64,000 bases of DNA from Sulfurovum sp. (GTDB lineage Bacteria; Campylobacterota; Campylobacteria; Campylobacterales; Sulfurovaceae). Below are positions 42,948 through 53,480 of the stretch, piece by piece (positions within the stretch are counted from its first letter, which is position 1; each line of letters opens with the position of its first letter). A program made the position numbers and the translations under genes. Location of the stretch: assembly GCA_027068435.1 (NCBI GenBank), contig JAMOTA010000044.1, positions 1 to 64,000 on the forward strand, given 5' to 3'. Under the pieces are notes generated by a model that was given only the letters and a program-made list of their open reading frames with translations, made no database searches and was not told the origin of the DNA.

Positions 42948-43625
42948 ATGTTTAAGATTTTTTCTTTTTTTATTGTGATTATTTCTTTTGGCTATTCAAA
43001 TTTATTTACTATTACAGATATAGCAGGTAATATAGTGCATTCAGAAGATATGAAACCTAAAAATAATGCTTCAATTAAACAAAAAGATACAGAATACTCT
43101 TATCAAGCTATCTATAATGAGTTACATAAAGCTGAAAATCTTGCTCGTCGTGCTGCTATAGCAAAAGAGAAAATAAAACACATTGCACAAGCTCAGCAAC
43201 GGGCTAAAGAAAGAGGGCAAACTTACCGTATAACTAAAGCTGATAGGAAAAAGTTATTAGAGTATGCCAAATATTTTAAAGGTGGTAAATATGTTTGGGG
43301 AGGTACAACACCACAAGGCTTTGACTGTTCTGGATATGTTCAGTATCTTTATAAAAAAAATAATATCAACCTTCCACGTACTGCGTGGGCACAATCTAAA
43401 AAAGGAAAACTTGTAGAGATACATAGTTTACAAAAAGGTGATTTACTTTTCTTTCTTACCGATAAAAAAAGAGGCATACCTGTCACCCATGTAGGAATAT
43501 ACTTAGGTGGAGGAGAATTTATACATGCTGCATCTAAAAAGAAGGGGATTATCATCTCCCCTATTTATTATGGATACTATGCCAATAAGTTTGTTTTAGC
43601 TAGAAGGATTATAGACCCTAGTTAA
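42948..43625 (+). CDS. NlpC/P60 family peptidoglycan hydrolase
   Basis: GKYVWGGTTPQGFDCSGYVQYLYKK...THVGIYLGGGEFIHAASKKKG. Start set at MFKIF (AAGGG upstream). Confidence 0.93.
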   Translation: MFKIFSFFIVIISFGYSNLFTITDIAGNIVHSEDMKPKNNASIKQKDTEYSYQAIYNELHKAENLARRAAIAKEKIKHIAQAQQRAKERGQTYRITKADRKKLLEYAKYFKGGKYVWGGTTPQGFDCSGYVQYLYKKNNINLPRTAWAQSKKGKLVEIHSLQKGDLLFFLTDKKRGIPVTHVGIYLGGGEFIHAASKKKGIIISPIYYGYYANKFVLARRIIDPS

Positions 43626-44452
43626 AAACTGTATCTCATCACTAAACCTATGTTTTGAACTTTTACATCTTTATTATGTATAGGTATCTCTGTGGCTTTT
43701 TGATAAATATATTTCAGATTTATATCTATATTATTAAAATGTCTTCCCAAACCAAACATATAGGTTTTATTAAACTCCATAGCGTGATGTTGTACTTTAA
43801 ATCCATCATTCATCACAGCAAAAACACGTTCACCGAAAAATGCACCTGTTCCAAAGTGGTACTCACCATAATGTACATGCAATTTTATTCCTGGAGAAAA
43901 GTAACTCTCTTTAGCATTTTTAGAAAAATTATTACTCTCTTTGTTATTAAGATAGAAGTATTTACCTAGCAAAATAAGTGAAGCATGTAAAGTACCAAAA
44001 TCTTTTTTTAATTTATATTTTATATCTGTTTGATAAACATCAAAATGATGATAATCACTTAAATATTGTGTGAACAAAAAATCTTTATATTGACACCCTA
44101 AACCATAAATATTTCCACCATCTGTCTCTTTCATCAAATTATCATCTATCGTAGCATAACTTAGAGAAAACTTTGTAGTATCATTCCATAAAGAGGTATA
44201 TTTAAAATAATACTTATTTACATTTAAATCATCACTAAGAGGTGGTTGAAATGTATCTGTATTTGTTCTTTCATAAGCTAATTGGTAGAGTGAATCCTCT
44301 GTCTTATGATTTACAGATAGAGTATAAACCTTACCCTCATCTTTCTTTTTTGAATTATCGAAGTTTAAATTTTCATAACCTATTTTAATCGTTGTATTTT
44401 CTGAATGAGCTATATTTAAAAATACAATTCCCGATAGTACTAATCTTTTCAT
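43622..44452 (-). CDS. Outer-membrane beta-barrel-like hypothetical protein
   Basis: Signal peptide, alternating amphipathic strands, C-terminal aromatic IGLVMRYSF. Confidence 0.6.
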   Translation of the reverse strand: MKRLVLSGIVFLNIAHSENTTIKIGYENLNFDNSKKKDEGKVYTLSVNHKTEDSLYQLAYERTNTDTFQPPLSDDLNVNKYYFKYTSLWNDTTKFSLSYATIDDNLMKETDGGNIYGLGCQYKDFLFTQYLSDYHHFDVYQTDIKYKLKKDFGTLHASLILLGKYFYLNNKESNNFSKNAKESYFSPGIKLHVHYGEYHFGTGAFFGERVFAVMNDGFKVQHHAMEFNKTYMFGLGRHFNNIDINLKYIYQKATEIPIHNKDVKVQNIGLVMRYSF

Positions 44453-44509
44453 ACGTAATTTTTCCTTTATTAATCTTAATTATTCTATATCTCTAGGTAA
44501 AGTGTAAAA

Positions 44510-44794
44510 TTAACAAAATGGCGGAGCAGTACTATTGAAGCCTTTCAGTATTTTTTGAATAAAAAGATATTGATAAAATCTTACATTTTCATAGGCATAT
44601 TCTATAGAGTCAATAATAATAAATATATGAGAAAGATCTCCACTGTGAAGAGTATTAATTACGACACATATATCACAATTATCTTGATGATTTAAGTCAT
44701 AATCATGTATATGAGTGGCACTAATATAGGAGCTATTTAAGATAAGAAACACTATTATATAAAAGAAAAAATGCTTCAATACAACTCCCAACAA
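44510..44794 (-). CDS. Small His/Cys-containing exported hypothetical protein
   Basis: Signal-like N-term, THIHDYDLNHQDNCDICVVINTLHSGDLSH, C-term STAPPFC. Confidence 0.5.
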   Translation of the reverse strand: MLGVVLKHFFFYIIVFLILNSSYISATHIHDYDLNHQDNCDICVVINTLHSGDLSHIFIIIDSIEYAYENVRFYQYLFIQKILKGFNSTAPPFC

Positions 44795-44945
44795 TCAATT
44801 TTTCAAAGAGTATCATTATTTCTTAAATTCTTTCCTAAATTACTGTATAATAAGTACAAAGCGTGTTCTAATTCATAAAAACTAATTACTATTATTATAT
44901 AATCCTATGAAAATAGTTATAAATCTTTCAATTAAAAGGCATAAA

Positions 44946-45341
44946 ATGAGTTTAAAGTATCTTGGTCAAAAAAATATATTGGTTGTAGAGGATGATGCAT
45001 TTAATATACAACTTATTCGTTCTTTTTTAAATAAAATTTCTGATATGAAAATTATCTCCTCCTCTGATGGTTCTGAAGCTCTACAAATTATCAATTCTAA
45101 AAAGTACACTATTGATATGATTTTATTGGATTTACGTATGCCAATTATGTCAGGTGAAGAGTTACTTACTCGCATTAGAAATCATGATGAGTATAATGAT
45201 TTACCTATTTTAATTATATCTGTTGATGATGATAATAAAAATGAGTTACGTCAGTTAGGTGCAAATGATTTTATCCATAAACCTTTTAGGATAGATGACT
45301 TAGCACAGAAGATTTCAGAAAACTTTACAGAAAAAGTTTAA
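44946..45341 (+). CDS. Single-domain response regulator (REC)
   Basis: ILVVEDDAFNIQLIRSFL...MILLDLRMPIMSGEELL...FIHKPF. Start set at MSLKYL (AAAGG upstream). Confidence 0.92.
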   Translation: MSLKYLGQKNILVVEDDAFNIQLIRSFLNKISDMKIISSSDGSEALQIINSKKYTIDMILLDLRMPIMSGEELLTRIRNHDEYNDLPILIISVDDDNKNELRQLGANDFIHKPFRIDDLAQKISENFTEKV

Positions 45342-45348
45342 TAGTTTT

Positions 45349-47175
45349 ATGAATCTTCAACAAAAACAAGATCTGTTTATGGCTTCTATAAGCCATGAGC
45401 TTAGAACACCTCTTACTTCTATATTGGGTTATGGTGAACTGCTTAATAATACTCACCTAGATAGTAAACAGCAAGAGTACCTAAAACGTATGCTTCATAG
45501 TTCTAAATACTTACTCTCTTTAGTCGGTGACTTTTTAGACATTGTTAAATTTCAAAACAATGAAATAGATCTTGATTTAAAAGAGATTAGACTCCATACT
45601 GTACTTTCTGAATGTGCAGAAATTATCAAAACGAATCTTCATAAAGATATCAAATTTGAAACAGATATTCCTTTTTTAAACTATACTATCTTAGCTGATG
45701 ATAGGCGTATTAAACAAGTCATGTTAAATCTACTCTCAAATGCAGCAAAATTTACCAAATCTGGTACGATTAAATTTTATGTAAAAGATATTATAGAGCT
45801 TGATAATGAGACTAAACTCACAGTCAATATAGAAGATAGTGGCATGGGTATGTCAGAAGAGATACAAAAAGCCCTTTTTAACCCCTTTGTAACAGGTGAC
45901 AGTACACAAGGTTTTGGGTTAGGTCTTTATATCTCACAAGAGATTATTCGCCTTATGAAAGGGGAGATAAAAGTTACTTCCCAAGAGGGGAAAGGTAGCA
46001 CGTTCTCTGTTACATTCCTTGTCAATAAGATTAAAAATAAAAATATCAGTCAGATACTTTTTAAAAAAAATATTTTGATGTTCTCTAATCAGAGTGTATT
46101 TAACCAAAATATTACAAATGCACTGAAAACCTTTAACAGTACACTCCAATGTTACAGTCCTAACCAAAATATAGCTTCAAGTTTTAGAACTATTTTTGCA
46201 TCTACATTAGAGTACCACATAGCTGTTTTTGACATGAATCATGTAAACTATGATGTCGCACCTATGATTTCTACTCTGAAAATGCTACATCCCTCTATCA
46301 AATGTATAGCACTACTTAAACAATATAGCTCTGTTCGTACATCTTATTTTGATAAAATTGTTCAAACACCTATATCAGTAGAAAATTTAATGTATGAGTT
46401 TGAGGAGTTATCTGCTATAGATAATAACCTTAAAAAAAATAACCAATACATAGATTTTTCTCATCTTCATGTACTCATTGTTGAAGATGTAGAGATGAGT
46501 CGTGATTATATAAAAGAGATGTTCTCCATCTCTTTTTCAATAGAATGCGATACCGCGGTCAATGGAAAAGATGCCATCGAAAAAGTTAAACAGACTAATT
46601 ACGATATTATTTTTATGGATGTAAGAATGCCTATTTTAAATGGTCTTAAAGCAACTAAAGAGATCCGTAAGTTTAATCAAAATGTACCTATTATCTGTAT
46701 GAGTGCAGACGTACATGATAAAGATATACATGCAGCTAAAGACGCTGGAATGAATTCATTTATACAAAAACCACTAGACAAAGGTGAGATAATAGAGTGC
46801 CTACTAAGTCTTATTCCACAAGGAACAGCATACACCGTATCTCATACAGTATCATTAAAAGAGATAGCTCACAAATACTTAGCTCAAAATTTTAATGAGG
46901 AAACTATTTTACTACTTCTTGAAAAATCTTCTCAAAGTATCGCTCTTTATATTGGGAACATTAAAGAGCATAGCAAGACTAATAATTATCAAAGCTTAGC
47001 AGATGATTTTCATGCATTTAAAGGACTACTAGGAAATCTTGGTCTTACAGATGAAGCTAAAACTACTTCTGAGCTACAACATACTTTTGAAGATGAAGAT
47101 TCAAGCTATGATGTAGAAGAGAAGGTCACTTCTTTCCTAGAGAAAATGGAAATATTTTTAAATGATATAACCTAA
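45349..47175 (+). CDS. Hybrid histidine kinase (HisKA-HATPase-degenerate REC-REC-Hpt)
   Basis: MASISHELRTPLTSILGYGELL; LSNAAKFTKSG; HVLIVEDVEMSRDYI...IIFMDVRMPILNG; Hpt-like DDFHAFKGLLGNLGL. Confidence 0.92.
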   Translation: MNLQQKQDLFMASISHELRTPLTSILGYGELLNNTHLDSKQQEYLKRMLHSSKYLLSLVGDFLDIVKFQNNEIDLDLKEIRLHTVLSECAEIIKTNLHKDIKFETDIPFLNYTILADDRRIKQVMLNLLSNAAKFTKSGTIKFYVKDIIELDNETKLTVNIEDSGMGMSEEIQKALFNPFVTGDSTQGFGLGLYISQEIIRLMKGEIKVTSQEGKGSTFSVTFLVNKIKNKNISQILFKKNILMFSNQSVFNQNITNALKTFNSTLQCYSPNQNIASSFRTIFASTLEYHIAVFDMNHVNYDVAPMISTLKMLHPSIKCIALLKQYSSVRTSYFDKIVQTPISVENLMYEFEELSAIDNNLKKNNQYIDFSHLHVLIVEDVEMSRDYIKEMFSISFSIECDTAVNGKDAIEKVKQTNYDIIFMDVRMPILNGLKATKEIRKFNQNVPIICMSADVHDKDIHAAKDAGMNSFIQKPLDKGEIIECLLSLIPQGTAYTVSHTVSLKEIAHKYLAQNFNEETILLLLEKSSQSIALYIGNIKEHSKTNNYQSLADDFHAFKGLLGNLGLTDEAKTTSELQHTFEDEDSSYDVEEKVTSFLEKMEIFLNDIT

Positions 47176-47190
47176 GCCATATGCTTCAAG

Positions 47191-47748
47191 CTACAGACGT
47201 TGTAGCTTTTTTAAACCCTCTTTTACTAAAGAAGCAGTATCTCCTGTAGAACCTAAGAGGGCTTTTCTTATCGCCTCTTTTTTAAAGCCTAAACTCTCTA
47301 ACGCCATAGTCGCCTCACCTAATGCTCCACTGTTTTCACTCTCTTGTGTACCATCTACAATAAAGTCAGCCAACTCCACCAAGATACGGCTCGCTGCCTT
47401 AGGTCCTATGCCAGGAACTCTTTTAAGCATAGGTACATCTTTTGAAGCGACTATCTTAGCAAAAATACTAGGGGTAAAAGTAGAACAGATAGCAAGTCCC
47501 ACTTTAGGTCCTACTCCATTGATTTTGATAACAGTGTCAAACATTCTCTTTTCATCCATATCTATAAAACCAAAAAGTAAATTGGCATCTTCACGGATTA
47601 TCTGAGTAACATACAGTTTTACTTTTTTCTCTTGCATAAGCGAAGAGGTATTGACAGACACTTGCACTTCATACACTATACCATTTACATTTAAATGCAC
47701 AAATGTTGGCTCTTTTCTCTCTACACTACCTTCTATACCTACTATCAT
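47191..47748 (-). CDS. ruvA: Holliday junction branch migration protein RuvA
   Basis: [63 protein letters not shown]. Start set at 47748 (GGAGAAG upstream). Confidence 0.94.
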   Translation of the reverse strand: MIVGIEGSVERKEPTFVHLNVNGIVYEVQVSVNTSSLMQEKKVKLYVTQIIREDANLLFGFIDMDEKRMFDTVIKINGVGPKVGLAICSTFTPSIFAKIVASKDVPMLKRVPGIGPKAASRILVELADFIVDGTQESENSGALGEATMALESLGFKKEAIRKALLGSTGDTASLVKEGLKKLQRL

Positions 47749-47793
47749 ATCTTCTCCTAGTATTGGAATGCTATTATAACTAACCGAATAAGA

Positions 47794-47836
47794 AAAAGAG
47801 GAAAAGTATGTCAAATTGACATACTTTTCCTCTTTT
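47794..47836. repeat. Perfect 21-bp-arm palindrome (AAAAGAGGAAAAGTATGTCAA-A-TTGACATACTTTTCCTCTTTT)
   Basis: 43-bp perfect inverted repeat in the ruvA/hydrolase divergent intergenic region; core identical to 10949-10969. Confidence 0.95.
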
Positions 47837-47942
47837 AGTAAAGATAGAGCTATCTAATAACAATCCTAATTGTTATATTTTAGTAGTCTATTTTATAGGG
47901 TGTTTTATGCTAAAATAGCTCAAATTATTTTAATGGTAAATT

Positions 47943-48671
47943 ATGGCATCTAAAGAGATATATTATAACAATCAACCTTTTCAACTCTCCTATGAGTTAG
48001 TAAACCCTACTGCAAAACCTGTGCTACTTGTGCTTCATGGTTGGGGTAGTAACAAAGAGATAATGAAACAAGCATTTTCTAAAACACTAAGTGAGTACAA
48101 ACATATCTACCTTGATATGCCTGGTTTTGGTAAAAGTAATAACGAGATGATACTTACAACGCAAGACTATGCAAACATAGTGCAACTCTTCTTAGATGAG
48201 CTTGGAGTAGAGGCAACCATAGCCATGGGGCACTCTTTTGGAGGTAAAGTCTCTACACTACTTTGTACTCCTTGTTTGGTACTTCTCTCTTCTGCTGGTA
48301 TTATTACCCAAAAACCTTGGTCTGTAAAAGTGAAGATAGCTACTTTTAAACTACTCAAACCACTAGGTATGAAAAAGATACGAGAACTTTTTGTAGCTCC
48401 CGATGCTCAAGGTATGAGCCATGAGATGTATGAGACTTTTAAAAATGTTGTTGATGAAGACTTTGAAGCTTCTTTTGCCAAGAGTCAAAGCAGCGCGTTA
48501 TGTTTTTGGGGTAAAGAAGATACTGCTACTCCACTCTACACAGGTGAGAAGATAGCTAAACTCATCAAAAACTCTAACTTTTATCCACTAGATGGCGATC
48601 ACTTTTTCTTTTTACAACATAAAGACTTTATCGCACAGACTATCACAGAACAATGTAAAGGTATTCACTAA
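47943..48671 (+). CDS. Alpha/beta hydrolase
   Basis: VLLVLHGWGSNKEIMKQAF, GHSFGGKVS, GDHFFFLQHKDF; coupled to murF. Confidence 0.88.
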   Translation: MASKEIYYNNQPFQLSYELVNPTAKPVLLVLHGWGSNKEIMKQAFSKTLSEYKHIYLDMPGFGKSNNEMILTTQDYANIVQLFLDELGVEATIAMGHSFGGKVSTLLCTPCLVLLSSAGIITQKPWSVKVKIATFKLLKPLGMKKIRELFVAPDAQGMSHEMYETFKNVVDEDFEASFAKSQSSALCFWGKEDTATPLYTGEKIAKLIKNSNFYPLDGDHFFFLQHKDFIAQTITEQCKGIH

Positions 48672-50128
48672 TGTTACAGATTATCAACTCACTTTTTTAC
48701 GCACTCTTTATTTTAGCTATGGGCTATTATTTCATCACTAACTTACAATGGTACAGTTACAAACTAAGCCGTGTACTTTTTCATCATACTAAAACATGGT
48801 GGCACTTTGTCTACTTTTTAGTACCTTTTTCACTCTACATTTTTATAGATGGCATAAGCGAATATAGTTTTGTAGTAGTCATAGCGTACCTTGCTCTGCT
48901 TTTTCAGTGGTACAAAGGACTTGACAAACCTCTTGTATGGACTGGAAGAGTCAAACGTTTTTACGCTGCGATGCTTCTTTTTACCATCTTTATGGCTGTA
49001 GCATTTAACCATTTTGCAGTTGTTATCCCTATATTTTTAGCTTACTTTATCTCTATGTTTATTGAAAATATGCTCTTTCATGGCTTTAAAGTAAAAGCTG
49101 AAAAGAAGATAGAAGAGATGAGAGATATGACGGTTGTGGGTATCACGGCTAGTTATGGAAAAACAAGTATCAAGAACTATGTTGAGCATCTACTTAAAGT
49201 CAAATACAGAACCTACGCTACTCCACGTTCTGTAAACACACTTGGTGGAGTGATGAAAGATGTCAATGACGACCTACCCCTAGATACAGAAGTTTATGTC
49301 GTTGAGATGGGTGCTAGAGGAGAAGGTGACATCGCAGAGATAAGTACCTTTGTAAACCCTCAATATGTAGTAGTAGGTAAAATAGGACCTGCACATATAG
49401 AGTACTTTAAAACCATAGAAAACATACGCAATACAAAAATGGAGATACTTCAAACGCAAAGACTCAAAGAGGCATGGATACATGAGAGTGCTATGGTTAA
49501 ACCTGAATCTATGGTACATACATTTGGCGAGAAGATTGAACTCAACATTAGAGAGAACATCCCTGCACCTCAATACGTTATATCAGATATAGAAGCGACT
49601 TTAGATGAGACAAGTTTCACACTAGAGGGTACACGTTACTCTGCAAGTATCTTAGGTGCATTTAATGCTATGAACTTAGCAGCTGCTGTCTTAGTAGCCA
49701 AAGAGTTAGGACTTACAGATAACGAGATACAAAAACAACTCTCTACCCTAAAACCTGTAGACCATAGACTCCAACGCATAGACGCAGGTGGAAAAGTTAT
49801 TTTAGATGACTCTTTTAACGGTAACATAGATGGTATGATGGCTTCATTTGACTTAGCAAGTACGTTTAAAGGGCGTAAAGTGGTTATCACTCCAGGGCTT
49901 GTAGAGGTGGACGATGCACTCAATATACAAGTTGCAAAAAGAGCCAATGAAGTGTTTGATGTAGTCGTAGTAACAGGTGAGTTAAACTATGCCATATTTA
50001 AAGAGCATGTAGAGTCAAGTAAGTTAGTAAAACTCGCTTCCAAAAGTGAGATGGAAGCGATGCTTATAGAGCAAACTACAGTCGGTGACCTTATACTCTT
50101 TGCCAATGATGCACCGAGTTTTGTTTAG
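48671..50128 (+). CDS. murF: UDP-MurNAc-tripeptide--D-alanyl-D-Ala ligase (Mur ligase)
   Basis: VVGITASYGKTSIKNYVEHLL, VVEMGARGEGDIAEI, DDSFNGNIDGMMAS. Confidence 0.88.
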   Translation: MLQIINSLFYALFILAMGYYFITNLQWYSYKLSRVLFHHTKTWWHFVYFLVPFSLYIFIDGISEYSFVVVIAYLALLFQWYKGLDKPLVWTGRVKRFYAAMLLFTIFMAVAFNHFAVVIPIFLAYFISMFIENMLFHGFKVKAEKKIEEMRDMTVVGITASYGKTSIKNYVEHLLKVKYRTYATPRSVNTLGGVMKDVNDDLPLDTEVYVVEMGARGEGDIAEISTFVNPQYVVVGKIGPAHIEYFKTIENIRNTKMEILQTQRLKEAWIHESAMVKPESMVHTFGEKIELNIRENIPAPQYVISDIEATLDETSFTLEGTRYSASILGAFNAMNLAAAVLVAKELGLTDNEIQKQLSTLKPVDHRLQRIDAGGKVILDDSFNGNIDGMMASFDLASTFKGRKVVITPGLVEVDDALNIQVAKRANEVFDVVVVTGELNYAIFKEHVESSKLVKLASKSEMEAMLIEQTTVGDLILFANDAPSFV

Positions 50129-50135
50129 CCCTTTA

Positions 50136-50564
50136 TTATTTACCCATTTTTCCAAAAAAGAGTTCATGTGTTGGACTCTTTAGGGTTATCCCCTCTACTC
50201 CGTTTCTTTTAGCCTTACTAATACTAAACCCCTCGTTTATAGTCTCATGTAACCTTTGACTTACATAGCTCTGTATCTTACCTCTACACGCCATTTTTGT
50301 ACTTATAAGTCGAGAGCTTATGTTTGTGTCGTTGTTTACTTTTAACACTCCAGAGATACGATTACACGCATCAAAACCACTTAATCTCATTTTATCTGAG
50401 TCAAAATCAAGTATCGCTCTTGCTTTTCTTACCTCCATACCATCCATAATACGCAAATGCCAGTTACCATTGATTTGAGATAAATCTATAGTTGGCACCT
50501 TTGCAAAAAGAGGCGAAACCATTAAAGCGGTGCAAACTGTTATGATTATCTGCTTATAAGACAT
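50136..50564 (-). CDS. META domain protein
   Basis: Signal peptide; LSQINGNWHL...SGFDACNRISGVLKV...ISTKMAC. Confidence 0.8.
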   Translation of the reverse strand: MSYKQIIITVCTALMVSPLFAKVPTIDLSQINGNWHLRIMDGMEVRKARAILDFDSDKMRLSGFDACNRISGVLKVNNDTNISSRLISTKMACRGKIQSYVSQRLHETINEGFSISKAKRNGVEGITLKSPTHELFFGKMGK

Positions 50565-50625
50565 ATAAAACTTCCTTGTAAATCATTTTTTGATAGTATA
50601 TTAAATATTATTTAATGGAGTATGT

Positions 50626-51420
50626 ATGAGATTTATATTTTCTTTACTTTTACTATGTTCAACACTCTTCGCCCAAGAGATACACCTCACAAAAAAACAA
50701 GCCAATTATATAGCCAAAAAAGTGTGGCAAAATGAAGGAGCTGGTCTTGACAAATACCTTGTTCACTGGAACGAAGGCGAAGCATTTGCCTCTGTAGGTA
50801 TAGGGCATTTTATCTGGTTTAGTAAAGGACATACCGAGCGTTTTAGAGAAGTTTTTCCTATGGTTTTAGCATTTATGCAAACTAAAGGCGTTAAGATGCC
50901 CTCTTGGCTTACACCTACAACCCCTTTACCGTGGAACTCCAAAGCAGAGTTTTACCGTGCAAAAAAGAGTCATACAAAAAAACATACCCAACTCTTCAAA
51001 TTTTTAAAATCTACCATGCCCTACCAAGCAGAGTTTATGGCTAGACGTTTGAGTCAAGCTTTACCGCAAATATTGGACTCTATACACGACTCTCAAAAAA
51101 AAGCCCTTGTTAAAAAACATTTCAATGAAGTGATGTACCATAAAAATGGCACTGTTAACGAAAGAGGTCTATACATCTTACTAGACTACACCAACTTTAA
51201 AGGAGAAGGTACACTCAAAAGTGAACGCTATAAAGGACAAGGTTGGGGGCTACGACAAGTCCTAGAACACATGAACCCACAAGAGCCTAACAGACAAAAA
51301 GCCTTTGCCCTCTCTGCAAAAGCGATGCTAAGCAGACGTATTAAAAACTCTCCACCCACACGTGGCGAAGAGCGATGGCGTAAGGGGTGGAATATTAGAT
51401 TAGACACCTACTGGAAATAA
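50626..51420 (+). CDS. Exported lysozyme-fold-like conserved hypothetical
   Basis: Signal peptide; VWQNEGAGLDKYLVHWNEGEAFASVGIGHFIWF. Confidence 0.6.
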   Translation: MRFIFSLLLLCSTLFAQEIHLTKKQANYIAKKVWQNEGAGLDKYLVHWNEGEAFASVGIGHFIWFSKGHTERFREVFPMVLAFMQTKGVKMPSWLTPTTPLPWNSKAEFYRAKKSHTKKHTQLFKFLKSTMPYQAEFMARRLSQALPQILDSIHDSQKKALVKKHFNEVMYHKNGTVNERGLYILLDYTNFKGEGTLKSERYKGQGWGLRQVLEHMNPQEPNRQKAFALSAKAMLSRRIKNSPPTRGEERWRKGWNIRLDTYWK

Positions 51421-53306
51421 TGCCGATGAAACATATACAATTCTCCTACTACCTAGACACTCTTAGTAAATATATGGGTTATCTATCTGCTATACTTGTC
51501 GTCTCTCTTTCACTTTTAGTCGCGTATGATGCAAGTATGCGTTACTTATTTTCAGCAGGGTCTATAGCTCTACAAGAAGTGGAGTGGCATCTGTTTGACA
51601 TGGTCTTTTTATTAGGGCTTAGTTATGCTCTAAAACATGACAAACATGTAAGGGTAGATATCTTCTTTGAACGCTACACCCCTGATGTAAAAGCGATAGT
51701 ACAACTACTCTCAATGTTACTACTTGTACTCCCCTTCTCTCTTCTTTTTCTAAGTGATGCGTTTAGTATGGCTCTACAGAGTTACCTACAACAAGAGGTC
51801 TCTTCTGACCCTGGAGGGTTAACACATCGTTGGCTCATTAAAGGTATGTTAGTTTTTGCTTTTTTATTACTACTACTTCAAGCCTTAGCAGAGATACTTA
51901 AAGCCTACCATCACATCAAAAAGCCCATGCTTCTTTGGCGTACACTTGGGGGTATCTTACTTTTTGGTATCTTCGTTTATGTGGCATGGTACAATAGAGT
52001 TGCTTTTTTGATAGACCCTGTTTTTCTCATGTTTCTCATGACTTTGGTTCTACTAATGGTAGGGTTCCAAGTGGCTTTTGTTTTTGCAGGAGTGGCACTC
52101 TTTTTTGCTCTCATAGCAGACGAAGTTGGCTTAGGTGTTTTAGAGATGCTTCCTTACAGAACGTATGGTATTATGGGAAATGTGACACTTATGGCTATCC
52201 CTCTTTTTATCTTTATGGGGCTGATACTTGAAAAGTCTAAAATGGCAGAGGGTTTACTTATCTCTATGGGTAAACTCTTTGGACAAGTAAGAGGTGGTTT
52301 AGCCATCTCTGTGGTTTTGGTAGGGGCTATTCTTGCAGCAAGTACAGGCATAGTAGGAGCGTCCGTTGTCATGATGTCACTCATCGCACTACCACTCATG
52401 CTCAAACACAACTACAGCCCTGCATTAGCCTCTGGAAGTATCGTAGCTTCAGGTACACTAGGACAACTTATACCTCCCTCTATTGTACTCATTATTTTAG
52501 GTGATCAGATGCATTTGAGTGTAGGAGATCTATTTCGTGCAGCAGTAGTACCTGGGCTTTTGCTCATTACACTCTACATCATATACATTTTAATCTTCTC
52601 TTACTTCAACAAAGAGGTAGCACCTGCCATAGTCTCAAAAGAGCCTTATGGTGACATCGTAAAAGAGGCACTCAAAGCCATCGCACCCCCTCTTCTACTT
52701 ATAGCCGTTGTATTAGGCTCTATTTTCATGGGTATCGCCTCTCCCTCTGAGTCTGCTGCCATAGGTGTACTAGGTGCAGGACTTTTAGCTCTGTATAACC
52801 GTACCTTCTCTTACGAACTCATACGTTACGCTTCCATAGAGACCGTAAAACTCACCGCCATGATATTTATGATACTCATCGGTGCAACAGCTTTCTCACT
52901 GGTATTTGGAGAGTTAGGCGGGGGCGATATGGCACTTGCATTTTTTGCAGGAGAGCAAGGCGATGTTTGGACATTTATACTCCTCTCTATGCTTGTTATC
53001 TTCCTTTTAGGTTTCTTCATAGACTTTATAGAGATAGCCTTTGTAGTCGTGCCTATCTTAGTACCTATAGTCGCAACCTTAGGTATAGACCCTATCTGGT
53101 TTGCCATACTCATAGCCATGAACCTTCAAGCCTCATTTCTCACCCCACCCTTTGGCTTTGCATTGTTTTATCTTAAAGGAGCAGCAGGAGACAGAGTCAC
53201 CACAAGTGCCATCTACAAAGGGGTTATTCCATTTATTTTGTTACAGTTGTTAGCATTGGGGATTATCGTAATGTTTCCTGAGTTGATTTATATTTTTGGG
53301 TCGTAG
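51420..53306 (+). CDS. TRAP transporter, fused small (DctQ) and large (DctM) permease
   Basis: DctQ-like N-term (HDKHVRVDIFFERY), DctM C-term (GSIVASGTLGQLIPPSIVLIILGDQM; SPSESAAIGVLGAGLL). Confidence 0.92.
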   Translation: MPMKHIQFSYYLDTLSKYMGYLSAILVVSLSLLVAYDASMRYLFSAGSIALQEVEWHLFDMVFLLGLSYALKHDKHVRVDIFFERYTPDVKAIVQLLSMLLLVLPFSLLFLSDAFSMALQSYLQQEVSSDPGGLTHRWLIKGMLVFAFLLLLLQALAEILKAYHHIKKPMLLWRTLGGILLFGIFVYVAWYNRVAFLIDPVFLMFLMTLVLLMVGFQVAFVFAGVALFFALIADEVGLGVLEMLPYRTYGIMGNVTLMAIPLFIFMGLILEKSKMAEGLLISMGKLFGQVRGGLAISVVLVGAILAASTGIVGASVVMMSLIALPLMLKHNYSPALASGSIVASGTLGQLIPPSIVLIILGDQMHLSVGDLFRAAVVPGLLLITLYIIYILIFSYFNKEVAPAIVSKEPYGDIVKEALKAIAPPLLLIAVVLGSIFMGIASPSESAAIGVLGAGLLALYNRTFSYELIRYASIETVKLTAMIFMILIGATAFSLVFGELGGGDMALAFFAGEQGDVWTFILLSMLVIFLLGFFIDFIEIAFVVVPILVPIVATLGIDPIWFAILIAMNLQASFLTPPFGFALFYLKGAAGDRVTTSAIYKGVIPFILLQLLALGIIVMFPELIYIFGS

Positions 53307-53396
53307 TTACTGTAGATAAATTCATAAAACTTTAATATTTTTTTTAATCTAAAAGTAAAAAAATACCGTTACTATTTTTAGTATAAATGATAATAC

Positions 53397-53419
53397 TAGC
53401 TATATACAAGTTTACACTA
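53397..53419 (+). repeat. Left terminal inverted repeat
   Basis: TAGCTATATACAAGTTTACACTA versus reverse complement of right end TAACTATATACAAAGTTACACTA. Confidence 0.75.
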
Positions 53420-53480
53420 AACAATTACTTTTTAATGTAACTATCGATATAATACTCTTAGTTTAACACGAAAGGGTATT

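Noticed and set aside
52826-53176. Short ORFs within the TRAP transporter gene
   Set aside because: Alternate frames of a clear DctM coding region.
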